DNA from: Gammaproteobacteria bacterium UBA2168
Lineage (GTDB): Bacteria; Pseudomonadota; Gammaproteobacteria; Pseudomonadales; Azotimanducaceae
Reading direction: 5' to 3'
DNA length: 28,112 nucleotides
Assembly (NCBI GenBank): GCA_002327525.1
Contig: DCWG01000051.1
Location: 1 to 28,112 of the forward strand
Part shown: piece by piece, positions 18,794-26,790 of the stretch
Layout of the letters: every line of letters begins with the position of its first letter
Numbering within the stretch: position 1 is the stretch's first letter
Notes under the pieces: generated by a model
Told to the model about the DNA's origin: nothing
The model's input: the letters and a program-made list of their open reading frames with translations, nothing else
Database searches by the model: none
Program-made: the position numbers and the translations under genes

Positions 18794-20965
18794 ATGGTGA
18801 ATATCGTTCAGAACGTAAGCAGGGTGGGTCTCTGCGCGGCGCTCGTGATCTGCGCGACGGCGTCCGCTGACCCCCAACCGAATGCCCACCCCAGCGCCAT
18901 TCAGAACGTCACAATCGCCAGCACGGAGAATGCCGTCGATTGGAGTAATCTGGCTCCGCTCGACGTGCACGCACGCACCAGTCTCAACATTGTCGAACAG
19001 TTGCGTCACAGCCACTATCTGCGCAAAGACCTCGATGACGACGTCTCCAGCCAGGTGTTCGAAAAGTACCTGGAACTGCTGGATGGTGCGCGAGTCTACT
19101 TTCTGGCGAGCGACGTGGCCCGGTTCGAAGACTACCGATACACGCTCGATGATGCGCTCAAGCGCGGCAATCTCGATCCGGCCTTCACTATCTTCAACAC
19201 CTACCAGGAACGCCTGATTGGTCGTTTCGAGTATCTGCTCGCGGAGCTTGGCGAGGGACTCGCGAGCTACGATTTCACGATTGAAGAAGACATCGAGATT
19301 ACGCGCGAAAACGCCGCCTGGCCCAAGACCGAAGAGGAGCACGACAACCTCTGGCGCAAGCGTCTGAAGGCAGCAGCACTCAGCATGAAGCTGAACGGTA
19401 AGGAAATCTCTGAAATCAACAAACTACTGACCAAGCGCTACACCAATCGTCTGAAGCAGTCGCGGCAAACCAAGAGCGAGGATGCGTTTCAACTGTACGT
19501 GAATGCCTTCGCGAGTACCTACGACCCGCATACCCAGTACTTCTCGCCGCGCACCTCCCAGAACTTCAACATAAACATGTCGCTCTCCCTGGAGGGCATA
19601 GGTGCGGTGCTGCGCAGCGAAGCCGAGTACACATCCGTTGTGCGCCTCGTACCCGCGGGACCCGCTGACAAGTCAGGATTGGTGAAACCGGCCGACCGCA
19701 TTACGGGCGTCGGCCAGGGAGAGAACGGTCCTCTGATCGACGTGGTCGGCTGGCGTCTGGACGATGTCGTGGAGTTGATCCGCGGCCCGAAGGGTTCTGT
19801 CGTGCGTCTGGAGATCTCCTCACCCGAATCCGAAGACCAGTCCATACGTATCGTGCAGATCGAGCGCAATACGGTGCAGTTGGAAGAGCAGGCGGCCCAG
19901 AAGAAGCTGCTCACGTTCAACCGCGGGGGCAACGAGTACAAGATCGGTGTCATCGACATACCTACTTTCTACGTCGATTTCAAGGCGGTGCAAAAGGGCA
20001 ATCCTAACTACAAGAGCACTACCCGCGACGTGCGGAAACTGATTGACGAACTGAAGACCGAAGGTGTGGACGCGCTGGTGATGGATTTGCGCAACAACGG
20101 TGGCGGTTCATTGCAGGAAGCCGACTCACTCACTGGGCTGTTCATCGAATCCGGCCCTACCGTTCAGGTGAAATCCACACGCCGGCGGCCCAACATCTAT
20201 GCCGATACCGACGACAGCGTGGCCTGGGATGGTCCCCTGGCGGTGATGGTCAATCGCCTGTCAGCATCGGCTTCCGAGATCTTCGCCGGTGCGATTCAGG
20301 ACTACGAACGCGGCATCATCATCGGCAGCCAGACTTTCGGCAAGGGCACCGTACAAACGCTCATACCGCTCAATCGCGGACAGCTGAAGATTACTGCCGC
20401 CAAGTTCTACCGGGTGTCGGGTCAGTCCACTCAGCACCAGGGCATCCTGCCGGACATCACCTTTCCGGAACTGTACGACATCGATCGCATCGGCGAGAGC
20501 AGCCTGGATGATGCGCTGCCCTGGGACGTCATCACATCCGCGGTGTACCCACGCTCAAATGACATACACAACGTTCTGGGCGATCTCACGCGACTGCACG
20601 AACAGCGGGTGGTCGACAACCCCGACTTCATCTACATGCGTGCGTTGTCACAGAAGAGCAAAGAGAACAGCTTGAAGACGCACCTGTCGTTGTCAGAGGA
20701 GGTTCGCAACCAGGAGAAGGCGGCCGAGGATGCCTGGCGACTGGCCTTGGAAAACGCTCTGCGCAGCGCCAAGGGCGAGCAACCCCTGGAAAGCCTGGAC
20801 GATCTCGATCACGAGGTTGCCGCCGAGGAGGAAGAAGACGACGCCGTGGCCGATGAAGACGCCATGATCGAGGAGACCGGTCAGATCCTCATCGACTACA
20901 TCACACTGTCCCGCCAGTTTGCCGCCGTGGAGGGCGTGTTGAACTCGGGGACAGTGGTTCAGTAG
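18794..20965 (+). CDS. prc: Carboxy-terminal (tail-specific) processing protease
   Basis: A 723-residue periplasmic S41 protease (682 in E. coli) that trims C-terminal tails and degrades misfolded envelope proteins. An N-terminal signal sequence (VGLCAALVICATASA) is followed by an N-terminal helical domain. A PDZ domain lies at about 255-350 (LVKPADRITGVGQGE). The protease core contains LRNNGGGSLQEA and SASASEIFAG with Ser492, Asp503 and Lys517; the +11 and +25 spacing equals Ser430/Asp441/Lys455 of mature E. coli Tsp. The C-terminal part has an acidic stretch (EEEEDDAVADED, about 676-687). The stop is 12 bases from the convergent thrS stop. A nearby lon gene gives a second quality-control protease in the window. 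Confidence 0.96.
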   Translation: MVNIVQNVSRVGLCAALVICATASADPQPNAHPSAIQNVTIASTENAVDWSNLAPLDVHARTSLNIVEQLRHSHYLRKDLDDDVSSQVFEKYLELLDGARVYFLASDVARFEDYRYTLDDALKRGNLDPAFTIFNTYQERLIGRFEYLLAELGEGLASYDFTIEEDIEITRENAAWPKTEEEHDNLWRKRLKAAALSMKLNGKEISEINKLLTKRYTNRLKQSRQTKSEDAFQLYVNAFASTYDPHTQYFSPRTSQNFNINMSLSLEGIGAVLRSEAEYTSVVRLVPAGPADKSGLVKPADRITGVGQGENGPLIDVVGWRLDDVVELIRGPKGSVVRLEISSPESEDQSIRIVQIERNTVQLEEQAAQKKLLTFNRGGNEYKIGVIDIPTFYVDFKAVQKGNPNYKSTTRDVRKLIDELKTEGVDALVMDLRNNGGGSLQEADSLTGLFIESGPTVQVKSTRRRPNIYADTDDSVAWDGPLAVMVNRLSASASEIFAGAIQDYERGIIIGSQTFGKGTVQTLIPLNRGQLKITAAKFYRVSGQSTQHQGILPDITFPELYDIDRIGESSLDDALPWDVITSAVYPRSNDIHNVLGDLTRLHEQRVVDNPDFIYMRALSQKSKENSLKTHLSLSEEVRNQEKAAEDAWRLALENALRSAKGEQPLESLDDLDHEVAAEEEEDDAVADEDAMIEETGQILIDYITLSRQFAAVEGVLNSGTVVQ

Positions 20966-20977
20966 AAACCCCGGACG

Positions 20978-22861
20978 CTACTCGGACAATTCCTCGGGCA
21001 GATAGAAGGTTAGTGAGCGATCGATAATCGTACGCGCGAGCGTCTCTTCGAAAACGGCGAGCGGCATCGTATGTTGCTTGGCGTGACCGTAGCGCCGCAA
21101 GGTAACGGTTCGATCGGCCTTTTCACGCTCACCGACGATGACCAGGTTAGGAATCTTCTGGGTCGTACCCTGACGTATCTTCTTCGGCACCGTGTCGTTT
21201 GACGGTGCGAGCTCAGCACGCACGAAACCGCTGCGCAAACGTTCGACGATTTCCTGCGCATAGTCGTCAAAGTGCTCAGATACCGTGATCAGCTGCACCT
21301 GCAAGGGAGCAAGCCAGGTGGGAAACGCACCTGCGAAATGCTCTATGAGAAATGCGACCATGCGCTCGTGCGTACTCAACGGCGCCCGGTGGATGCAGAA
21401 AGGTACGTGCTCCTGTCCATCGGCGCCGACGTAGGCGAGTCCGACGCGGTCGGGTTGTGCAAAGTCGAGTTGCACCGTGGAGACTGACTCCTCACGCCCG
21501 GTGACCGTCATGAACTGGAAGTCGATCTTCGGGCCGTAGAACGCCGCTTCGCCCGAACCGTCTACATAGTCCATGCCGAGTTCGTCGAGTACCTCGGTGA
21601 GGATGCGTTCCGAGTGCGCCCAGGCCTGCGGATTATCAACGTACTTGTCCTTACCCTTCGGGTCTTCCGGGTCCCACCGGGACAGGCGTACACTGTAGTC
21701 GTTGAGGCCCAGAATACTATAGGCATCGCGATACATGCCCATCACGGCCTTGAACTCGTCCTTGATCTGCTCCTCCGTACAGTAGATGTGCGCATCGTTC
21801 ATGCACATGCCGCGCACACGCAGCAGGCCGCTGACGCCGCCCGAGTCTTCCCATCTGTACACCTGGCCATATTCGGCCAGGCGCAGCGGAAGATCGCGGT
21901 AGCTTCGCGGCTGCGCCGCGAACACCTTGTGATGGTGGGGGCAGTTCATCGGACGCAACCGATAGGCTTCCTTGACCACCCCAACCTCCTGTCCGGCGCC
22001 GCCCTCACCGCTTTCCACGACTTCCAGCGACGGATACATGTCATCCGCGTAATACGGCAGGTGGCCCGTCATGTAATAGAAGTCCTCTTTCGCGAGGTGC
22101 GGTGTCGCGACACGCTGATAGCCGGCTTTGAACTCGAGCTCCTTCGCCAGGTTTTCGAGTTCGTCCCGGATCACCGTACCGTTTGGCAACCACAACGGCA
22201 GCCCTCGACCGATGTCGCTGTCGATGGCGTAGATACCCAGCTCGCGCCCGAGTTTCTTGTGGTCCCGTGCCTGCGCGTCCTCCCAGCGGGCAATATGCTC
22301 TTCGAAAGTTTCCCGGCTAGAAAACGCCCACGCGTATATGCGGGTCATCATCACGTTGTCGGAGTCTCCGCGCCAATAGGCACCAGCTACGCTGCGCAGT
22401 TTGAATGCATCGCGCGGGATGTCCTTGGTCGTTTCGACGTGCGGACCCTCGCACATGTCGAGAAACGGGCCATTGCGGTAGAACGACAGGCCTTCGAGTT
22501 CGTGTTTCGCGACCAGTTCTTCCCCGTACTCCCGCTTGTAGGGCTCGCCCATCTCTTCGAGCCGCGCCATCGCGTCCGCGGTGTCGAGATCTTCCCGGTA
22601 GAACTTCTGCCCTTTCTTGAGGATCTTCTTCATGCGTCGCTCGAGCTCCGGAAAATCGTCTTCCGTGAGCGGCTCCGAGAGGATGAAGTCGTAGTAAAAA
22701 CCGTCGGCAATCGGCGGACCGAAACCGAGGGTGGACCCAGGCCTCAACTCCATCACCGCCTGTGCGAGCACATGCGCAAGTGAATGTCGGATACGGTAGA
22801 GCTCGTTCGAGCCCTCCACTTCGCTGCTGTGTTCTGAGTGTGCCATCTTCTTTTCCACCAT
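20978..22861 (-). CDS. thrS: Threonyl-tRNA synthetase, atypical form lacking the TGS domain
   Basis: A 627-residue class II synthetase that charges tRNA-Thr. The editing domain is present: HSLAH with His26/His30, and CEGPH with Cys137/His141. The catalytic zinc site is present: Cys307 in RPMNCPHHH, His358 in NDAHIYC and His491 in IHRAP. Motif 2 is YGQVYRWEDSGGVSGLLRVRG. It differs from the E. coli enzyme (642): the editing domain starts almost at the N-terminus, so the ~60-residue TGS domain is absent. The sequence reads PHHH where E. coli has PGH, and MNDAH where it has QDDAH. An acidic/Gly-rich insertion precedes the RPMNC block. AAGAGG (22865-22870) precedes ATG 22861, with GTG 22858 better spaced; ATG 22846 is a third choice. 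There is no infC-rpmI-rplT downstream; the gene stands alone behind an attenuator. Confidence 0.95.
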   Translation of the reverse strand: MVEKKMAHSEHSSEVEGSNELYRIRHSLAHVLAQAVMELRPGSTLGFGPPIADGFYYDFILSEPLTEDDFPELERRMKKILKKGQKFYREDLDTADAMARLEEMGEPYKREYGEELVAKHELEGLSFYRNGPFLDMCEGPHVETTKDIPRDAFKLRSVAGAYWRGDSDNVMMTRIYAWAFSSRETFEEHIARWEDAQARDHKKLGRELGIYAIDSDIGRGLPLWLPNGTVIRDELENLAKELEFKAGYQRVATPHLAKEDFYYMTGHLPYYADDMYPSLEVVESGEGGAGQEVGVVKEAYRLRPMNCPHHHKVFAAQPRSYRDLPLRLAEYGQVYRWEDSGGVSGLLRVRGMCMNDAHIYCTEEQIKDEFKAVMGMYRDAYSILGLNDYSVRLSRWDPEDPKGKDKYVDNPQAWAHSERILTEVLDELGMDYVDGSGEAAFYGPKIDFQFMTVTGREESVSTVQLDFAQPDRVGLAYVGADGQEHVPFCIHRAPLSTHERMVAFLIEHFAGAFPTWLAPLQVQLITVSEHFDDYAQEIVERLRSGFVRAELAPSNDTVPKKIRQGTTQKIPNLVIVGEREKADRTVTLRRYGHAKQHTMPLAVFEETLARTIIDRSLTFYLPEELSE

Positions 22862-22880
22862 GAGCCTCTTTTGTTGGCTC

Positions 22881-22913
22881 GAAAACAAAAAACCCCGAAC
22901 GGTCGTCGGGGTT
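22881..22913 (-). terminator. Rho-independent terminator in the thrS leader
   Basis: On the minus strand an 8-bp stem AACCCCGA (22913-22906) / TCGGGGTT (22898-22891) with a 7-base loop CGACCGT is followed at once by TTTTGTTTTC; counting the stem end, the run is six T, G, then four T. This is a complete intrinsic terminator placed between the Thr-rich leader and the thrS ribosome site, so it must be conditional for thrS to be expressed. Confidence 0.92.
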
Positions 22914-22969
22914 TCGTGCCCGGGCGACCGTCTCAGGCCACCCTTATTGCTCACGCGCTTTTCAAACGC

Positions 22970-23041
22970 TCAGACGACCCGCCTACCAGTGGTTCCGGTA
23001 GTAGTGGTCGTCATCGTCTGAAGGGCGTGGCTCGAATTCAT
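22970..23041 (-). CDS. Threonine-rich leader peptide of thrS
   Basis: A 23-codon frame from ATG 23041 to TGA 22970-22972. Residues 9-18 read TMTTTTTGTT, so eight of 23 residues are Thr, using the codons ACG, ACC and ACT. It precedes the terminator and thrS, as the thrL leader peptide precedes the E. coli thrABC operon, but without the Ile codons of thrL. Its likely role is to sense charged tRNA-Thr by ribosome position rather than to act as a protein. No clear ribosome site is seen upstream. The frame is open back to 23155, but that extension has no Thr bias and would overlap the mscS-family gene. Confidence 0.75.
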   Translation of the reverse strand: MNSSHALQTMTTTTTGTTGRRVV

Positions 23042-23136
23042 GGTGCGCAATGATAGTCGAAGGGAGGTTGGGCGCGCCAGCGTATTGTTTCTCACAACTG
23101 ACAGAGTTTGATGCCGTTTTGACCTACACTTGGGCC

Positions 23137-24150
23137 ATGATATCCCTCGACTCACTGCTCCAGTGGGGTGCCCCCGCGGTGATAACGCTGCTCGGTGCCA
23201 CGCTGCTGGTATGGATTCTCACCCGCACCTTCGCCAACACACCCAATGCCAGCATCTACCGCCAGCTCGCCATCGTGATGACCATTCTCATCGCGATGAT
23301 CGTCCTAGTAGTAGCGCTGCCTCTGCCGAGCGAACTTACCGGACAGCTGATATCCCTGTTCGGGCTCGTCATCACCGCCGTGATCGCTCTCGCCTCCACG
23401 ACCTTCGTGAGCAACGTGATGGCCGGGCTGATGCTGCGTGCCGTATCGAGCTTCGCCCATGGCGACTTCATCCGTGTCGGCGAACACTTCGGCCGCGTCA
23501 CCGAGAAAGCGCTGCTGCACACGGAAATCCAGAGCGAGGACCGCGACCTGGTCACGCTGCCGAATCTCTATTTGATGGCGCAACCCGTGAAGGTAGTGCG
23601 CAGCTCAGGCACGATCGTCTCAGCCGACGTTTCTCTTGGATACGACGTAAACCGGACCCGTGCCACGCAAGCGCTGAAACGGGCAGCCGCTTCCTGCGAG
23701 CTGGGTGATCCGTTCGTTCAGATCACCGAACTCGGGGATACGTCTGTCGGCTATCGTGTGTCCGGATTCCTCGAGGACGTGCGAAATCTGGTGAGTAAGC
23801 GCACCCAGCTGCGGGGCCGTGTACTCGACGCCCTCCACAAGGCCGGAGTCGAGATCGTCTCTCCGGCATTCATGAATCAGCGTCAGATACCAACGGATGT
23901 GAGCTTTATCCCGGAGGCGTCCGCAACCGCGCAGGATGACCCGGCGGACCTTGAACGCATCATGTTCGACAAGGCCGACCTGGTTGCTCGCCTCGCCGAC
24001 CTGCGTGCCCAGCGGGACGCATTGCGAGTGGAACTCGATCAGCTGGAGCAGAACGGCGAAGACACACCACAGGCTGAAGCGATGTGGCGAACTCACCACC
24101 TGGCGACTTTGCAGAGCCTGATCGACACACTCAAGCTGGGTATTGACTAG
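23137..24150 (+). CDS. Small-conductance mechanosensitive channel, MscS family
   Basis: A 337-residue inner-membrane channel that opens under membrane tension to release solutes during osmotic downshock. Three hydrophobic segments lie at about 8-30, 44-64 and 70-100. The pore-lining TM3 and following amphipathic part read FGLVITAVIALASTTFVSNV, then AGLMLRAVSSFAHGDFIRVGEHFGRV, a typical MscS block, followed by the beta domain. The C-terminal 55 residues look like a coiled coil (LVARLADLRAQRDALRVELD), an addition to the core family. I chose ATG 23137; an in-frame ATG at 23050 would add 29 residues that do not resemble the family. It is divergent from the thrS leader. Confidence 0.92.
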   Translation: MISLDSLLQWGAPAVITLLGATLLVWILTRTFANTPNASIYRQLAIVMTILIAMIVLVVALPLPSELTGQLISLFGLVITAVIALASTTFVSNVMAGLMLRAVSSFAHGDFIRVGEHFGRVTEKALLHTEIQSEDRDLVTLPNLYLMAQPVKVVRSSGTIVSADVSLGYDVNRTRATQALKRAAASCELGDPFVQITELGDTSVGYRVSGFLEDVRNLVSKRTQLRGRVLDALHKAGVEIVSPAFMNQRQIPTDVSFIPEASATAQDDPADLERIMFDKADLVARLADLRAQRDALRVELDQLEQNGEDTPQAEAMWRTHHLATLQSLIDTLKLGID

Positions 24151-24214
24151 CGCTCCTCGGGAGGGTTCTGCGTAGGACACACACCCTGGTCACGGCTAAC
24201 GTCACTGCCGCGCG

Positions 24215-24241
24215 TTGAAATCGACTCAATCGCCCCCATCA
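24215..24241 (+). promoter_or_regulatory. Candidate sigma-32 heat-shock promoter of lon
   Basis: TTGAAA (24215-24220), a 13-base spacer, then CCCCATCA (24234-24241). The sigma-32 consensus is (C)TTGAAA and CCCCATNT with 13-15 bases between. From memory, the E. coli lon promoter has TTGAAT and CCCCATAT with the same 13-base spacing. The lon start is about 30 bases downstream of the -10 element. Match seen in the sequence; function inferred. Confidence 0.7.
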
Positions 24242-24272
24242 TCCTCGGAGCGTTGTTTGTTTCGGGGGTTGC

Positions 24273-26657
24273 GTGGATATCGATCAGGAAGGAGAGATCA
24301 TTCTGCCCGATGGCTCGCCTGGCAGGAGTGTCGTTCTGCCCTCAGAGGTGTTGCCCGCCAACCTGCACATACTGCCTCAGGAGAGCCGACCATTCTTTCC
24401 CGGACAGGCCATCCCCTTGCTGATGAGCGCAGATGCCTGGCTGCCAACCCTGCAGGCTGTCAAGGAACGTGACAACAATGTCGTCGGCCTGATCGCCGCG
24501 CGCGACAGACCGCAGGACATGCCCAACGCCGATGACCTCTATGACATCGGCACGGCTTGTCGCATACACCGAGTCAATCAGGCCGAAGGGCAGATTCAGA
24601 TACTGCTGGAAGGCCTGCAGCGCTTTCGCGTGCGACGCTGGATCTCGGCGGAAATGCCCCTGCACGCCGGCGTTCGCTACCTGCATCAGCCCGCGCCGAC
24701 GGATGCGTCCGAAGAGAAGGCATACGCCGTCGCGATCATCAACACCATCAAGGAACTCATTCCCCTCAATCCCCTGTTCGGTGAAGAACTCAAGATCTTC
24801 CTCGCCCGCTCCAACCCGAACGAGCCGTCGCTGCTGGCCGACTTCGCGGCGGCCCTCACGACCGCATCCAAGGAATCCCTGCAAGAGGTGCTGGAAACCC
24901 TCCCGCTGCTTTCGCGCATGGAGAAGGTGCTGGAACTGCTGCACCGCGAAGTGCAGATCGCGAAGGCGCAGATGGACATCCGGGAGCATGTCGAGGCGGA
25001 AATCCAGACCCATCAACGCGAAGCGTTTCTGCGCGAGCAACTGAAGTTCATTCAGAAAGAGCTCGGCATCACCAAGGATGACAAAACGGCCGAAGCCGAC
25101 GAATTCAGCGCCCGGCTCGAAGGAAAAAAGGTCCCGGCAACCGCACAGGCGAAAATCGACGAGGAGCTGAACAAGCTGCGACTACTCGAACTCGGATCAC
25201 CGGAATACGGCGTGACCCGCAACTATCTCGACTGGCTCACCACCCTGCCCTGGGGCGTTACCAGCGTGGATTGCACCGACATCGAGGCAGCCGCGAAGGT
25301 GCTGGACACGCACCACGAGGGCCTGGATGAAGTCAAAGAACGCATCATCGAGTTCATCGGCCTCGGCATAATGAAAGGCGACGTTGCCGGTTCTATCGTC
25401 TGTCTCGTGGGCCCTCCCGGCGTTGGCAAGACCTCGTTGGGGCGATCCGTGGCCGAGGCACTCGGCCGGCAGTTCTACCGCTTTTCCGTAGGCGGGATGC
25501 GCGACGAAGCGGAGATCAAGGGGCACCGGCGAACCTACATAGGCGCTCTCCCCGGCAAACTCATCCAGGCGCTGAAGGATACCGGGGTTTCCAATCCGGT
25601 GATTATGCTCGACGAGGTGGACAAGATCGGTGCCTCTTATCAGGGAGACCCGGCTTCGGCCCTCCTCGAGGTTCTCGACCCGGAGCAGAACAGCGCCTTT
25701 CACGATCATTATCTGGATACGAATGTCGATTTATCCAGGGTGTTGTTCATCTGTACGGCCAACCAGCTCGACACCATCCCAGCCCCACTGCTGGATCGCA
25801 TGGAGCTCATCCGGCTGGGTGGCTATCTCGACCGTGAAAAGATCGCAATCGCCAGGAAACACCTGCTACCCCGCCAGCTGAAGCGCGCCGGTCTGACTCG
25901 CAACAGCCTCAGGCTGAATGCGAAAGCCCTGCGCAACGTCGTAGAAGGTTACTCACGCGAAGTAGGTGTCAGACGCCTCGACAACGCCCTCGCGACACTG
26001 GTGCGCAAGGCCGCCCTGCAGATTCTCAAAGGTGCAGACACCCCGGTGAAGGTGACTCCCGAGGACATTCCGGAGTATCTGGGGCCGCCTCCCTACGTAA
26101 AGGAACCCTTGCAGACGGGCATCGGCGTCGTCACGGGACTCGCCTGGACCACTCTCGGCGGCACCACGCTTCCGGTGGAGGCCACCAAAGTACACGACCG
26201 CAATCCCGGAATGAAACTGACCGGCCAGCTCGGTAGCGTCATGAAGGAATCGGCCAACATCGCCTACAGCTACGTCGCAGGTAATGCCACTCGCCACGCA
26301 GCAGATTCAGATTTTTTCTCCCAGGCCAATCTGCACCTCCACGTCCCCGCCGGTGCGACACCCAAGGACGGGCCAAGTGCGGGTATCACCATGGCTGCCG
26401 CCCTGTTGTCACTAGCCGTGGACAAACCGCCGCGACGCGGGTTTACTATGACAGGTGAATTGACGCTCACGGGCAAAGTCTATCCGGTCGGCGGCATCCG
26501 CGAGAAGCTCATCGCCGCTAAGAGGCAGAAGTTCCGCCAGGTGCTTCTGCCGGAGGCGAACCGACGCGATGTCGATGAGCTACCCGAACATATTCTGACC
26601 GGCATCACGGTACATTTTGTCGCAAACTTCGATGATGTAGTGGCACACTTGTTCTAA
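24273..26657 (+). CDS. lon: ATP-dependent protease Lon
   Basis: A 794-residue LonA protease (784 in E. coli) that degrades misfolded and selected regulatory proteins in the cytosol. The N-terminal substrate-binding domain covers about 25-220. A helical linker leads to the AAA+ domain with Walker A GPPGVGKT (380-387, Lys386) and Walker B VIMLDEVD. The protease domain has catalytic Ser702 in DGPSAG and Lys745 in GGIREKLIAAKR, the same 43-residue spacing as Ser679/Lys722 in E. coli. The N-terminal 25 residues and the PANLHILPQESRPFFPGQ stretch differ from E. coli Lon, and the clpX neighbour found in E. coli is absent, so it may be a paralogue. GTG start at 24273, with a G-rich ribosome site (24264-24268) just upstream. 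Confidence 0.96.
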   Translation: MDIDQEGEIILPDGSPGRSVVLPSEVLPANLHILPQESRPFFPGQAIPLLMSADAWLPTLQAVKERDNNVVGLIAARDRPQDMPNADDLYDIGTACRIHRVNQAEGQIQILLEGLQRFRVRRWISAEMPLHAGVRYLHQPAPTDASEEKAYAVAIINTIKELIPLNPLFGEELKIFLARSNPNEPSLLADFAAALTTASKESLQEVLETLPLLSRMEKVLELLHREVQIAKAQMDIREHVEAEIQTHQREAFLREQLKFIQKELGITKDDKTAEADEFSARLEGKKVPATAQAKIDEELNKLRLLELGSPEYGVTRNYLDWLTTLPWGVTSVDCTDIEAAAKVLDTHHEGLDEVKERIIEFIGLGIMKGDVAGSIVCLVGPPGVGKTSLGRSVAEALGRQFYRFSVGGMRDEAEIKGHRRTYIGALPGKLIQALKDTGVSNPVIMLDEVDKIGASYQGDPASALLEVLDPEQNSAFHDHYLDTNVDLSRVLFICTANQLDTIPAPLLDRMELIRLGGYLDREKIAIARKHLLPRQLKRAGLTRNSLRLNAKALRNVVEGYSREVGVRRLDNALATLVRKAALQILKGADTPVKVTPEDIPEYLGPPPYVKEPLQTGIGVVTGLAWTTLGGTTLPVEATKVHDRNPGMKLTGQLGSVMKESANIAYSYVAGNATRHAADSDFFSQANLHLHVPAGATPKDGPSAGITMAAALLSLAVDKPPRRGFTMTGELTLTGKVYPVGGIREKLIAAKRQKFRQVLLPEANRRDVDELPEHILTGITVHFVANFDDVVAHLF

Positions 26658-26729
26658 AGTGTCCCGCGAGTGACCGGCGCGCTCCGGTGTCGGCGGTCAG
26701 TGAGGTAGCCCGAATCACAGAGACGGGCA

Positions 26730-26744
26730 GTGGATACAATCCAC
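26730..26744 (+). promoter_or_regulatory. Short perfect hairpin holding a possible -10 element
   Basis: GTGGAT, loop ACA, ATCCAC forms a perfect 6-bp inverted repeat. It encloses TACAAT (26735-26740), a fair -10 hexamer about 50 bases before the transporter start; the -35 position (GAATCA at 26712-26717) is a poor match. It could be a promoter with an overlapping operator, or chance. Confidence 0.35.
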
Positions 26745-26749
26745 GGGGG

Positions 26750-26773
26750 GCAAAAAGCCGGGCAAAAAGCCGG
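26750..26773 (+). repeat. Tandem 12-base repeat upstream of the transporter gene
   Basis: GCAAAAAGCCGG occurs twice with no gap (26750-26761 and 26762-26773), ending 17 bases before the start codon at 26791. It lies in the 5' leader and could arise by slippage or affect ribosome access. Confidence 0.8.
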
Positions 26774-26790
26774 CCGGAACGGACAAGAAA

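Larger units (their letters stand above)
22862..23041 (-). promoter_or_regulatory. Candidate threonine attenuator of thrS
   Basis: The transcribed leader of thrS holds a Thr-rich reading frame (22970-23041), a spacer and an intrinsic terminator (22881-22913) ending about 20 bases before the thrS start. On this strand GACGACC occurs within the Thr codons (23012 to 23006, segment 1) and again at the 5' side and loop of the terminator (22907 to 22901, segment 3). Its exact complement GGTCGTC covers the last two sense codons (22979 to 22973, segment 2). Segments 1:2 with the terminator, or 2:3 alone, are alternatives. A ribosome stalled on Thr codons would cover segment 1 and free segment 2 to block the terminator. 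ACGGTCG (22931 to 22925) can also pair with the whole terminator loop. No promoter is clear. The parts are seen; the mechanism is inferred. Confidence 0.8.

Noticed and set aside
21614..22783. A 389-residue plus-strand reading frame opposite thrS.
   Set aside because: It is a shadow frame of the high-GC thrS gene, with no recognisable domain and no ribosome site.
22862..23041. T-box riboswitch or E. coli-type tRNA-like operator controlling thrS.
   Set aside because: I see no T-box consensus and no clear anticodon-like operator stems; the Thr leader and terminator explain the region better.
22970..23155. A 61-residue protein read from 23155 through the Thr leader.
   Set aside because: The upstream extension has no Thr bias or family resemblance and overlaps the start of the MscS-family gene; the short leader frame is more likely.
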